DNA of 64,000 bases. Source: Hydractinia symbiolongicarpus (taxonomy: Eukaryota; Cnidaria; Hydrozoa; Anthoathecata; Hydractiniidae). The position numbers were made by a program, and so were the translations under genes. The notes beneath the pieces were generated by a model, which was not told where the DNA came from, did not search any database, and saw only the letters and a program-made list of their open reading frames with translations. Positions within the stretch are counted from its first letter, which is position 1; every line of letters starts with the position of its first letter. This document shows positions 23,739 to 33,593 of the stretch, one piece after another. The stretch lies in NCBI RefSeq assembly GCF_029227915.1, contig NC_079876.1, positions 24,640,328-24,704,327 on the forward strand. Reading direction: 5' to 3'.

Positions 23739-24700
23739 ATGAACTTTAAAGCTCCAACTTCTGGATCTCAGAAACTCTTAGCGCAAGACAAGCGCTATGA
23801 CAGATTGTGCAAATCTCTTGACTGCAGATTGGAAAAGCTACTGTTTCCGTACGAGTGGTTAACGGAGTATGGTAAATTAATACACCTGCAGAGCACAAAG
23901 TATTCTACGCAGAGTTTTACAAGCTAGTTTGTTTCACTATGATGGAGTGTACGAGTGGTTAACGGAATATGGCAAACTGAACAAGGCCGGGAACGTTGCA
24001 CACGAGCACTTCTACAACAGCCTTCTTGGAAAGCAAGGTTGTGTCATTATAATGGACTGGTTGCGCGAGTACAATCTAGCCGAAGTGGAACCCTTCATTA
24101 AAGTGGTGGAAAAGACAAGACTTCCACACTATGATGACGGTATAGAACTGCGGTGAGTATCCCTGGCGTTTAGCGTGAAGAATATGCTGAACAAGGCCTT
24201 AAAGCTGAATCCCAAGATGGAACTTTGTTAAAAAAAGCTTTGTAGGCACAAGTGAAAAGTCTCTTGACTCATCAAAACATGTAAGGATTGAAGGAAAGTG
24301 CAGAAAACCTGTACTGAATGTACCAAACACCAGGCTTTTGAGATTGTGAGAGCGGGATGGTTGGTGACCCCATAATCGTGTTCTGTGGGTATCACGAGCG
24401 GGATGTGGTATCAGATCTCACATCTACAAGAACTCAAAACTCTGCAAATATGCTGTACACTACCACCCTGAGGTATAATTTCCCCTGCAGTAAAGAAAAA
24501 CTAGCTCAGGTAAACATCGACAGTGACCTGTAGCTTCTCACCAAAGGTGTGCAAAACGGGTCTATGTGTGATTTTCTGCAGGTAGATATCGAAGAACCGA
24601 GGAGAACGTTGAACAATCTTGGAAATTTAGAGAGCAAGCTACGTAAGCTATCGCAGAAGTCTAAGACTTTGCTCTTGCCGGCATTGTTGCCATTTTTGTT
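23739..24700 (+). pseudogene. Decayed protein-primed DNA polymerase B (Polinton/Maverick-like)
   Basis: Frame-shifted remains read on the plus strand. They hold a YEWLTEYGKL block that appears twice (23850-23880 and 23950-23980), then MDWLREYNLAEVEPFIKVVEKT (24051-24118), a VQKTC.ECTKHQAFE cysteine segment (near 24320) and an FCGYHERD-like segment (near 24390). These are hallmarks of the type-B polymerase of self-synthesising Polinton-like elements and linear plasmids. The two catalytic aspartate motifs of the palm (DTDS-type) are not visible, and stops are frequent. The repeated block suggests a local duplication. It probably sits in an intron or between the extracellular genes. Confidence 0.55.
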
Positions 24701-25120
24701 GATATCGCGTTGCCTATGGTAAGAGGAAGGTAAAAACAAAAGAATTTAGGTTTTTCTGTACGATAATATTGATTAAAATGCGCCCAGCGTACAGAAGTTT
24801 TATTAGCACCACATAGAGACAAGAATTGCGCTACTCCGGCGGTAATCAATACGGCATTTTAGTCCTTGTGTTTTTCCGAGTTGTCTTTTGTACGCCATGC
24901 GTCGTACTTATGCGTTGAAAGGATTTTCCGCTGTTCTACGCTCAGCATGTACTACTTCCGGCACCTTATGCACACCTGGATAATCGCCTCTCTGTGAGCC
25001 GTCTTCTCAATCCTTCTTCAGACTTCACCATTAGAGGTTTTACCTTAGGGCCTACGCTGGCTGGTACTATCAGGATATTATTGTTGTGCCCTTGGGCTTC
25101 ATTAATAGTCTCCGGGTAGC

Positions 25121-25614
25121 TTATACACGCTCGCCATCACCACGAAGCTTTGCAGTTGTTCTGGCATACTGCAGCACCTTTTGAAAGATTGTTATATCTT
25201 TTCTAACATCCTCCACTCTCAAAACTATCGATTCAAAGCTTTGTAATAGAACTTGTCCCGCTGTATAGTTATCTGCACCGGAACCTAATAAAGAGACTTT
25301 TGCTTGCGCTTGTGAACCAAAGATAAGCACTTGCACATCCCGTTGGAGTCTACCTCATACTCACTATCTATTTGCGCCAATACTAGTGTCGAGTAGGGGT
25401 TGCTGTACCGACTAAAGCCATCATTAAATGGTTTAAGTACTTTTATTCTTCCGAGTATGCGCTGCATATGAAATAGAAATATGCTGTTGATAGGCGGTAG
25501 TGAGCCCGTTAGATAATTGGCAGAGATGCTTAAGGCTGTAGTAGCGCAATGCAATGCAAAGTTGACCTGATTTGCCAGAATTTTAGTACCTGTCATGCTT
25601 GCCATGCAACACAT
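25121..25614 (-). pseudogene. Frame-shifted unrecognised ORF pair in the Polinton-like region
   Basis: Two overlapping minus-strand frames, 25614-25285 and 25336-25121, look like one protein interrupted by a frameshift near 25310-25340. The first contains YSNPYSTLVLAQIDSEYEVD; the second contains SLLGSGADNYTAGQVLLQSF and an amphipathic segment. Composition is protein-like. I cannot name a family. Position beside the PolB remnant suggests another element gene, read in the opposite direction. Confidence 0.3.
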
Positions 25615-26149
25615 ACTGGATAGTTACGCTTAAGTGGCATCTTGATGGGATAATAACTCTCGAAATAACACCGATATATGAGTCGATGTTGATATGTACA
25701 GATCTCGATGTTCAAGGTTCGTGATATTGAGGAGTCATTTGCCGCGGTGCGACTTGTAATCCGTATTTGCACTATATGAATAAATGTTTATCTTTTCTTG
25801 TATGAGAAAGATAAAGCAAAACTACATACCATATATATAAAAAAGTACTTTTTTGACGACTACTTCGGTCAGTGTACGAAAATCACTTTAAACTCAATAA
25901 GAATTAGACCTACATGGCTTAACCTATTTATGAAGAATAATTTCACCATCAGAAAGGTTGGAGCTGATCGGAACAAAAAACAGAAAAACTAACGCTGTTC
26001 GCATCGGATTCACAAGCCGTACATAATTGATAACATAGCGGCACATATCAACAAGGAAGCGAATAAAATTGGCCTATGTGTTTGACAAAGATATGTATAT
26101 ACAGAATTAGGGTAGTCGAAGACAGAATGGTATTATCGACCGTGAGCTA

Positions 26150-26359
26150 ATGGAACTTATGGGTCTGTCTGAACCTGAAGGTTGGTACGCTACGGACAAA
26201 TACCTTGCCTGCCATCAGCTTGATGACGAGAACTGCTACCTAGATGGTAAAAAGTCAAAGATTCTAGTCTTGCTTCCCATTAAAAAGCAACCTGTGGCAA
26301 TATGGTTACCTGATCCTTTGATACCCCTGCATCGTATATCTGAAAGAGTCGACGGATAG
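26150..26359 (+). pseudogene. Unrecognised protein fragment in the Polinton-like region
   Basis: The frame encodes GLSEPEGWYATDKYLACHQL, then CYLDGKKSKILVLLPIKKQP and WLPDPLIPL. It is rich in aromatic residues and prolines, clearly not random AT translation, and stops after 69 codons. No family recognised. It shares the plus strand and neighbourhood with the membrane-hairpin fragment that follows. Confidence 0.3.
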
Positions 26360-26489
26360 GCTCGAGTTTATGCTGGCCGATAAATTCATACCTATAAAAA
26401 TGTAGCCTTTCGCGCGATTACTATGCACACCTTTATGGAATAAAGATAGAGCATAAAATATATTCATCATTGACACCAATTGCGCCTGA

Positions 26490-27042
26490 AGATGACAAGA
26501 ATAAACCCGGACCTTCAAATTGCAAAAGATAAAGGAGATTGAGCAATATTTTAGAAAGGAAATCAATGAGCGTGATGGACTCGCCAAGAAGTATAAGATA
26601 CATGGTCCGTGGGTTAGATAGAGTGATTACGCCTTGTTAGGAGTTAGCGTCATCACTACCGGATACGGATTTTGTGCACTAGCAACAAGGCTTGGTGTGC
26701 CACTGTGTATTTTTATGGATGGTATTACGCTAGCCATGAGTGTAGGCCAAGCGGGTCTGAAAAACAATTCTTCAAGGATAGGAGCAAAGGCACAGAAGCA
26801 TCAGACTACTCGCAGAATTGAAATTGAACTCTGTTACAGATGTAATCTCCAGAGCTATCGAAAATACAGTCATATGTGACGACCAACTAAGCGTGATTAT
26901 ACAGGGGAAAACGGCTTTATATGGCGCTAAAGGAACAAATTCGGATTGTAAGCAAAACAATGAGAAAGAGCGTGCGCAGCTAGTGGCGAAATGGCGACAA
27001 AAGGGCAATGATGATGCCTTTAAAAAAATACGATCTGTCTAG
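26490..27042 (+). pseudogene. Decayed membrane-hairpin protein of a cnidarian mobile element
   Basis: Pieces in two frames read in order: KEINERDGLAKKYKIHGPWV (near 26555-26620); a hydrophobic stretch, LLGVSVITTGYGFCALATRL, continuing through a second glycine-rich segment (26634-26760); GAKAQKHQ (26780-26805); then KLNSVTDVISRAIE with a basic coiled-coil-like tail (26818-27042). From memory this order (charged helix, glycine-rich membrane hairpin, AKKH-type basic box, KLNS.D.ISKAI helix) recurs in uncharacterised proteins near PolB-type elements in cnidarian genomes. Function unknown. Stops and a frameshift near 26815 make this copy non-functional. Confidence 0.45.
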
Positions 27043-27580
27043 TATTCCTTTACCCCTAGATGGGCTTCTAGTTTACGCCTTAGCGCCATCCCCAGGGTGT
27101 TGATTCTTCGGTTTCGTATCTAACCACCTCCAAGATCAAACGACATAGTTAAGAGTGTTAGTTTAGTTATTTAACATAGTGTTAGATTTTCAATGCTTAC
27201 ATCCTTAATATTGTAGGCAGGAAAACTGCTATAACATTCTTGTGACTTGACGGTAACTACCTCTTTTATTAAGTATTTTTATTGGCCCAGCTAGAAAAAC
27301 AACCTGCAGGGCAACAACTTTCTTATCCCTTACATATACAACTAGCTTCATTATAGGTGACGTGTTCCATATAACAGGGGCAGTAGTACTTTAGCTGGTA
27401 TGACAAGCCTTGTCTCTACTCACATCGCTCATACACATCTAGTAAACTTCCATAATCATCGTATTATTGTTTCATCGCTTTTTTCTTTGGACTACTAGCA
27501 ATTCCAGTGAATGTCTAGCCCCAAAATATTTTAAAATCTTTTTTAAGGATGATAGAAATAAGACTGCTATAACATTCATT

Positions 27581-27619
27581 CATTTTTCTATCATCCTTTA
27601 TAAGGATGATAGAAAAATG
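27581..27619. repeat. 18-bp perfect inverted repeat with a 3-base loop
   Basis: Arms 27581-27598 (CATTTTTCTATCATCCTT) and 27602-27619 are exact complements around TAT. A third partial copy of the arm lies at 27545-27557. The phrase CTGCTATAACATTC occurs both at 27228 and 27565, a direct repeat flanking the region. It looks like a foldback junction rather than a gene end. Confidence 0.75.
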
Positions 27620-27686
27620 GTAGGAGATCGTGATGTATTTCAAGAAACAGGAATACCTGCTTCTTGCGCACCCCGTACCTCGCATT

Positions 27687-28167
27687 TCATGGGCTAACCG
27701 CATAGATTTCAAAAATCGCTGCCATCATAAACCAATCTGGAACATATCGAAGGTTATACGTATTTACTGTAACAGCCCTGTTGTACATTTCTGAAGTCTT
27801 GTATTGATTAAAAACAAATTGGAGCATCCACCGATCTCCTCCAGTAGGCTTATTGCACACCTCTTGTGTAATGAACCGATCAGGCACATCTCCGAGCATC
27901 CACAGACCGTCATCAACCACCCTGTTGCACATTTCATGAGTAATGAACCGACCTAGTACATTCATGAAGCTGATGTGGTTAATTCCAACGGCATTCTTGC
28001 ACATTTCTTATGTCTTCTGTCTTAAGTCTTGCATCGATAAGAAATATATTGGAGGGGTAAGATTATCGATCAACAACCCGTCTGCACATTTCTTGTGTCT
28101 TGTACCAATTAGGTACATATTAAACCATGCTTCGCTACGCCTCAACAATATTCTTGCACAGTCTTAG
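27687..28167 (-). pseudogene. Decayed tandem VPD/MC amino-acid repeat protein (DUF4116-like)
   Basis: The minus strand encodes five or six copies of a unit of roughly 33 residues with the form VPD.F.T.EMCN.AV....: YVPNWYKTQEMCRRVVD (near 28110-28060), EMCKNAV-like (near 28010), RFITHEMCNRVVDDGLWML, VPDRFITQEVCNKP, YKTSEMYNRAV and YVPDWF (27960-27730). The first two units are in different frames from the rest and there are stops upstream. From memory, this repeat resembles DUF4116-type repeats found in cnidarian, arthropod and large-DNA-virus proteins of unknown function. It is the distal member of the degraded element cluster. Confidence 0.5.
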
Positions 28168-30665
28168 GCTTATCAGGAACCTTTTACAATGCAATGCAAG
28201 GCAATGCGATGAAATTAAATATAGAGACAAATTCACTAGCTGAGATTACATTAACTGACATGCGTTATTATTTCTTGTGGAAAAAACTTTCTAAAAGAAA
28301 TACTGGGTTGGCATTAAATTGTGACCTATCACACACTTGGCTACCATGATGGTATAAAGATTGCATTACTTTCTGCCATACCTATTTGCATTTATTAACA
28401 TGGAGTTAAATCATACAAAATTGCAACTACATTGTTATGAAGAAATGCACGAGCAAAGTCATTACCAATTTTACAGTTATTTTTACTGCTGTGTCTCTAT
28501 TTTATTTTTTAAAGCCATTTTGTCCTTATCTTACAACGATTCTACACATAGTATTTTTTAGTAATTAAATAAAAATACGTGCAAATTAGGTGTTGTAGGG
28601 TGAATGATTGAAAGGTCATTACGTTAACACTAAACGCGATACGTGTCAGCTAAAATCTTATACTTACTTGAAAACCTTTTCAGATCTGAGTTGTAATTAA
28701 CACAACGCGATTGTCTAAATAAATGGAAACAAGATGCAAGGGCTGCATAAACTGGCATATCAATGTCAATTACACATCACTTCAACATTATATTTTAAAA
28801 ATATTAACCGGTCATTTCACAAAACGTAAAAATTGTTTTACAGCTGTTCCCGGTGTGAGGGATATGATGCATGGCTATGATACTTACTGACTTTATATAT
28901 TTATCTATTAGACACCTGCATGTGAAATTTTTAGGTCTCATACCTCTAAGAGCCTTTGGTCATTTCTCGAAAGTAAAAATACTTATGAAATCCCCATAAT
29001 GGGAAAGTTCATTAGGATTATTCTTAGAACTTAAAATTCACATTACTTAGTTAGTTTTAAAAATATGTTTTTTTTGTTGCTGAGCAGACCATTTCCGACG
29101 TTATTGAATTTTTAATCATCTCTTGTAAAGTTTTCTATTTCATTTGTTATTTATGCAAGTGGATTTTCCACGGGAAAATAACCAATGGAATAGAAGTTTG
29201 GGCGGTCATAATAATACGCTGTGTCTGTAAAAATGTATGTAACAAGCAAAGTGAATACACTTTTAGCAAGTAAAACATATCCTTTGGACACAAAATGTAA
29301 AGTAATGTTGTGTACAATGAAATTAAAGCCTTTACAACCCTAAAATTTTAAAAATCAGAACATTTCTTAGGCCAACTCAATCTGCAAATATTAATGATAT
29401 TTTGGTTCTGGGAACAAAGTGTCAAATGGTCTTCTCACTTCTAAATGGTATAATTAAATGAAAGCACAACGTGCTCAACACTATTTTTCATACCTTTGTG
29501 TATTACTGCACACAATGAGCTGCGTTCCATTTGATATAATTGTTATATCCTTTAAAGAAGGATGACATGGAGCCCTCTCTTTTTCTATACAGTAACATTT
29601 AAAGTATTTACATAAAACAAAAACAAAAAAGGTGATTTACATAACTGACGAAGATTATTTCGATCGCATGTTGGCTTACTTGGCAAGTAAAGCCAATATT
29701 TCTCTGTTTTTGCGGGGTATATTTAGAAAAAATGCGTTTAAACAGATTGGTGAAGCCATTGCATTACAGTTATAACTGGGTGGGTAACTAGGGACCAAAT
29801 TATGTTAATTTTCCAAACCTGAGTTCCTTATATTTCTGTAACTGTTCGTCAAAAGTACATAATCCTATACATTTTCTTAATGAGGGTTTCATGATTTCGT
29901 TTTACGACTAAAGCAACGGTTTTACAAATTTCCAAAAATAATGTTTTTTATACTTTGGCGTTTTTATACTTTTTGCTGACATCATCGAAATATAACTGAC
30001 GGTTCTTTTTTTTCCATTGTTCTCCTACCTAAGTAGATTTTTGCACGGGCCTTATCAACTATGATTATATAACAGACTGGCCACATATCAAAGTATTTTG
30101 AAATTCTGAACTAACAGTCTATTTCCTAAAGCTAATTTATCGTAAATATATTTCCTATGCGTGAACATGTATATGTATTGATTTTATGCTTTCCTTTATG
30201 TCTCATTACTTGTTAACATCTTTCAGATCCTGTGGGTACAAGCAATGAGTGATTGCCCCTGCTGACATCAGCATGCTGAGAACCCTATATACCATAGCAT
30301 ATTCTCTTTAAAAAATATCTTTTTGTTGATGTTGTATAGAAATAAGTGCGGACGGTAAAAATTCCTTACTATATAAAGATTCTTTGACAATTTGGTTGTC
30401 ACAAATACCTATGTATATGTTTCCTATTCAAAGCGTTTTTTTTCCTTAGCATCCGTTATTAATTCTAAAGATTGATCAATCCAAAAAGAAAATATTGTTG
30501 TGTATATTTTTTTAGCCTACTGTGACTATTGGTGCATTATAATTTCAGTTTTAGTATAATAAAAATTTTTCCTATTTCCTATATCATATTTCATATTTAA
30601 CTATTGTGTTAATTCATTTTGCAAGCAGGTTATTGATACCACGTAAGTAAAAAGATGCTTAATAC
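28168..30665. other. Non-coding stretch
   Basis: AT-rich, no supported exon. The 28361-28561 frame is low-complexity. Nothing else was recognised. Confidence 0.5.
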
Positions 30666-31013
30666 CTTTTAACTTGGATATGTAATTAGGAATATCATAA
30701 GTTCTTTTTAAAGTAGTGCCAGTTGAATCAGGTGTCGCAGAGATGATAGGTGAATCCACTGTCGTCGAAGAATGAGCCATTTGCTGTCCATCTGGTAAAT
30801 GGATTCTGCTTTCTCGAATTTCAAGCCTTCTCGTCTTGTTGCACTCTTCCAATATCGTCTCAGTTGCAGTCACTCTAGCACATTTTCCACTTTCATGGAG
30901 CAAGTTATGTGGTATTGCTCTGAAGTACGAGCATAAAAGATCAAGCACCAGTCCATCATTTGATGGGTTTGTATTTAGACATTTGGAAGTGTCAGTGGAT
31001 AATACATAAAAGC
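30666..31013 (-). CDS. Candidate 348-nt phase 1-1 exon, cysteine-containing extracellular segment
   Basis: The acceptor TTGATTTTTAG|GCTTTT and donor AAAAG|GTATTAAG enclose an open frame of 115 full codons. It begins FYVLSTDTSKCLNTNPSNDG and includes HESGKCARVTATETILEECN, then a serine/threonine-rich part (SSTTVDSPIISATPDSTGTT) suggestive of an O-glycosylated linker. The exon is symmetric in phase 1 and could splice to 22781. No named domain. Confidence 0.5.
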
Positions 31014-31033
31014 CTAAAAATCAATAAGTTAAA

Positions 31034-31347
31034 TCAAAAAAACATGTTACAACAAACCTCGCTTTTCATGTTAAAGTTTGTATGTCCTTTTAATTCTCCG
31101 CTAAGGTGAAGGGTGTTATTCTTGTAAACCTTATTCTCAATCATTACTTGCATCAGTAAGGAGGTTACTCTATTTTGAAGGGTTGTTACCCCAAGCTGCA
31201 AAATATAACTGGTATCTATATAAAAGACTTCCACAATTCTAGGTACCATGTATTTGAGCCATGTAAGACTTCTGAGATGCACAGTTTTAAGTTTACAGAA
31301 TAGACTAAAGGTAATGAATCTTTCAAGAAGATTCTCAGCAGGAGCTA
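31034..31347 (-). other. Doubtful exon-like frame upstream of the 30.7-kb exon
   Basis: A pyrimidine-rich acceptor (TTCTTCTTTAG|CTCCTG) precedes a long open frame, but no donor in it gives a phase compatible with the exon at 31013, and the gap to that exon would be a 20-44-bp intron. It may be an exon of another isoform or a chance frame. Confidence 0.2.
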
Positions 31348-32491
31348 AAGAAGAAGGCAAAAATGTACTCTCATGTTGTTTAATTATATAAAATGATTGT
31401 AATAACTGGTTCTTCCTACACTAGTATACAATAAATTTGCCTTCCACACTGCTAAACTCGAATAGGACACGCTTAATACTGGCTAAAGACAGCACATCAT
31501 ATGAAAAATCCGGGCAGAAGTTATTACATATATATTTGATAGCAGTCAAAGTGACAAGAGAGCAATCTAGACAAGCTATATGTCGATAGAATAAAACATG
31601 TTATGAGAAATTACATTTAAATTGTATGTAAGACTTGACAACGATGGTTATAACATTGACAAAATAATTTTGTTGACAGATATAACACTAACTCTGAATA
31701 TATTGAGAGGGGGGACCGCCACCCAAAAGCCACTCTACCGCCTCGTCCATTCCGTCTGATAGACTTTTTTAAACGATGTTAGACAAGCGACAGCTGTAGT
31801 TGTAATTAAAGGAATAAAATGGTAGCAATCAATTTTTGCTTACGACGGAAGTAGTTTTTCTCTGACTTCATCAGAAACCAGTATTTTAAGGGAAGAAACT
31901 GTCGCGAACAGAAAATTTCGCGAATCAACAGTTTTTAAAATTTTCAGAAGAATCAATTTTCCTAAATTACAAAGATTTTCTTAAAAATATTCAAAAGTTA
32001 CTATCCTATTAACAAGAAAATTGAAACTGGTTATATCAGTAAAGTCATAAACTTGCGTGAATGAGCCACGCCAGAAGTTATCGCGAACATAAACTTTCGC
32101 GAATTAGGCTAAAATTCGAATATGATTGTGAAGAAAAAGATTTTGTAAAATAAATCCGAAAACAATAGCTATTTAGTAAAATTGAGGTATGTAAAACTAA
32201 GAAACTCTTTTTACCTATCCCATACTGTAGATTTGTCAATGTAGTAAAAATCTTTTCTTCTTTTTTCACACTGGATATATTATTTGCAAATCCAGTGTAC
32301 AACAATGCTGACATGATTGCTGTTTTCCTGGAAACTGTGCCTGTAAATCTGAAATATATCTTTATGTCGATAATTGACCTCATGTAAAATCGATCAAACT
32401 AAAGATTAAAAAAAACACATCAAAATAAAATGACAATTCATATAAAGATTCGTTGTGATATAAGAAACACTATAATAGTACAGATCCTTAC

Positions 32492-32681
32492 TGTTATCTT
32501 TGCTTCGCGTGTTGAATAAATCACACTTGTCGCTTCTATACTCTGGTCTTCGTACTTTACTTCATAAGCCTCTAACATATCTTCGTGGGCTAACAGTAAA
32601 TGCACATTTTCCAGATCGACATTGCAAACGTCACTTGTATTCATTGACAGTGAGACAACATAGCCACTAAACGTGAATAAA
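32492..32681 (-). CDS. Candidate 190-nt exon of an unrecognised gene
   Basis: The acceptor GTGTTTTACAG|TTTATT and donor ATAACA|GTAAGG are both good, and one frame is open through (phase 2 in, phase 0 out). The segment includes SLSMNTSDVCNVDLENVHLL and EVKYEDQSIEATSVIYSTRE, which reads like a beta-rich extracellular domain. I could not connect it in phase to a neighbouring exon. A weaker possible exon lies at about 32200-32350. Confidence 0.4.
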
Positions 32682-33186
32682 CTGTAAAACACTTTGTGTC
32701 AAATACGGGTAGGCTGAATAACATATTGTAATGACATCATTGTTTCCATAGTGCAGGCTGCCACATACCTTACAAAGACTGTGCTTTTGATTTGTTATGA
32801 TTTATGAAGCTGTGCAGCTTAACCTATAAGGAGCTACGATCAAGGATTATGTGTGTTTTTGAAAGACTGTTCAGCTCACAAAAGTAGGCTTAAATGTAAT
32901 TGGTTTGTTAATTGGGTATGTGGTTATTAATTATATTTCTGGTTCTTTCGCTTTAAAAACCATCTTCGTCTTGAATGTCTGACTAGCTTCTGAATTTTGT
33001 ATTAAAAAATACATGTTTTCTTACTAGAGCAGGAAATTTTAAACAAAGTTGTGCTTATTCTAATTTCCCTAGTATTCTAAACATTAGACTTATCGTTTTC
33101 AACCTGACATCCTCGCTCAATATTTTTTCTAAACCGTATTCCTTATTTGAAAAAGCGTGTTGCATTCTACAGTTAATCTAAAGCAG

Positions 33187-33367
33187 CTAGTTGGAGGGCC
33201 GTGGATATCCATAATTTGCGTCTCGCTACTGCAGTCCTATTTTGCGAATAGACAGAGAGGCGTCGGGTTTTATTATAGAGACTAGTCGTTTACCCGTAAA
33301 AAATTCCACGGGTCACACTACACTTTTTTGCGAACTGACCGACACAATACGGCTATTATTATAAAGA
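33187..33367 (-). mobile_element. Two tandem mini-Helitrons, truncated forms
   Basis: In minus orientation, unit 33367-33282 starts with a TC-TTTATAATAATAGCCG-like sequence and ends ...CGTGGAATTTTTTACGGG...CTAG. The second unit, 33281-33187, starts TCTCTATAATAAAA and ends at CTAG 33190-33187. The CTAG of the first is directly followed by the TC of the second. Both are shorter (86 and 95 bp) than the copies at 50.4 and 48.0 kb. Confidence 0.65.
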
Positions 33368-33593
33368 TGTCCAGTTATGAGAGTTTCGAGGTTTCTTCAA
33401 TAATTTTATTTTTCAAAGTACTTCTTTAGTAAAACACGTTTTTTTAAAACTTTTAAGATACGTCGGTCCATTTCAGTTTTTTGACATTGCCTTTAAGGAC
33501 GTCTTGAAAAAACAACACTTGTGGTGAACTAATCTTTTTAGCTCTCAAAATGCTACAGGTGAAATGCTTCAAAAAAATCACTGCGAGACCATT

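Noticed and set aside
32078-32383. 101-codon minus-strand frame as the next exon after 32492
   Set aside because: An acceptor and donor exist (TTTCAG near 32350, ATAG|GTAAAAAG near 32213), but the phase does not match the exon at 32492-32681 and other frames hit stops.
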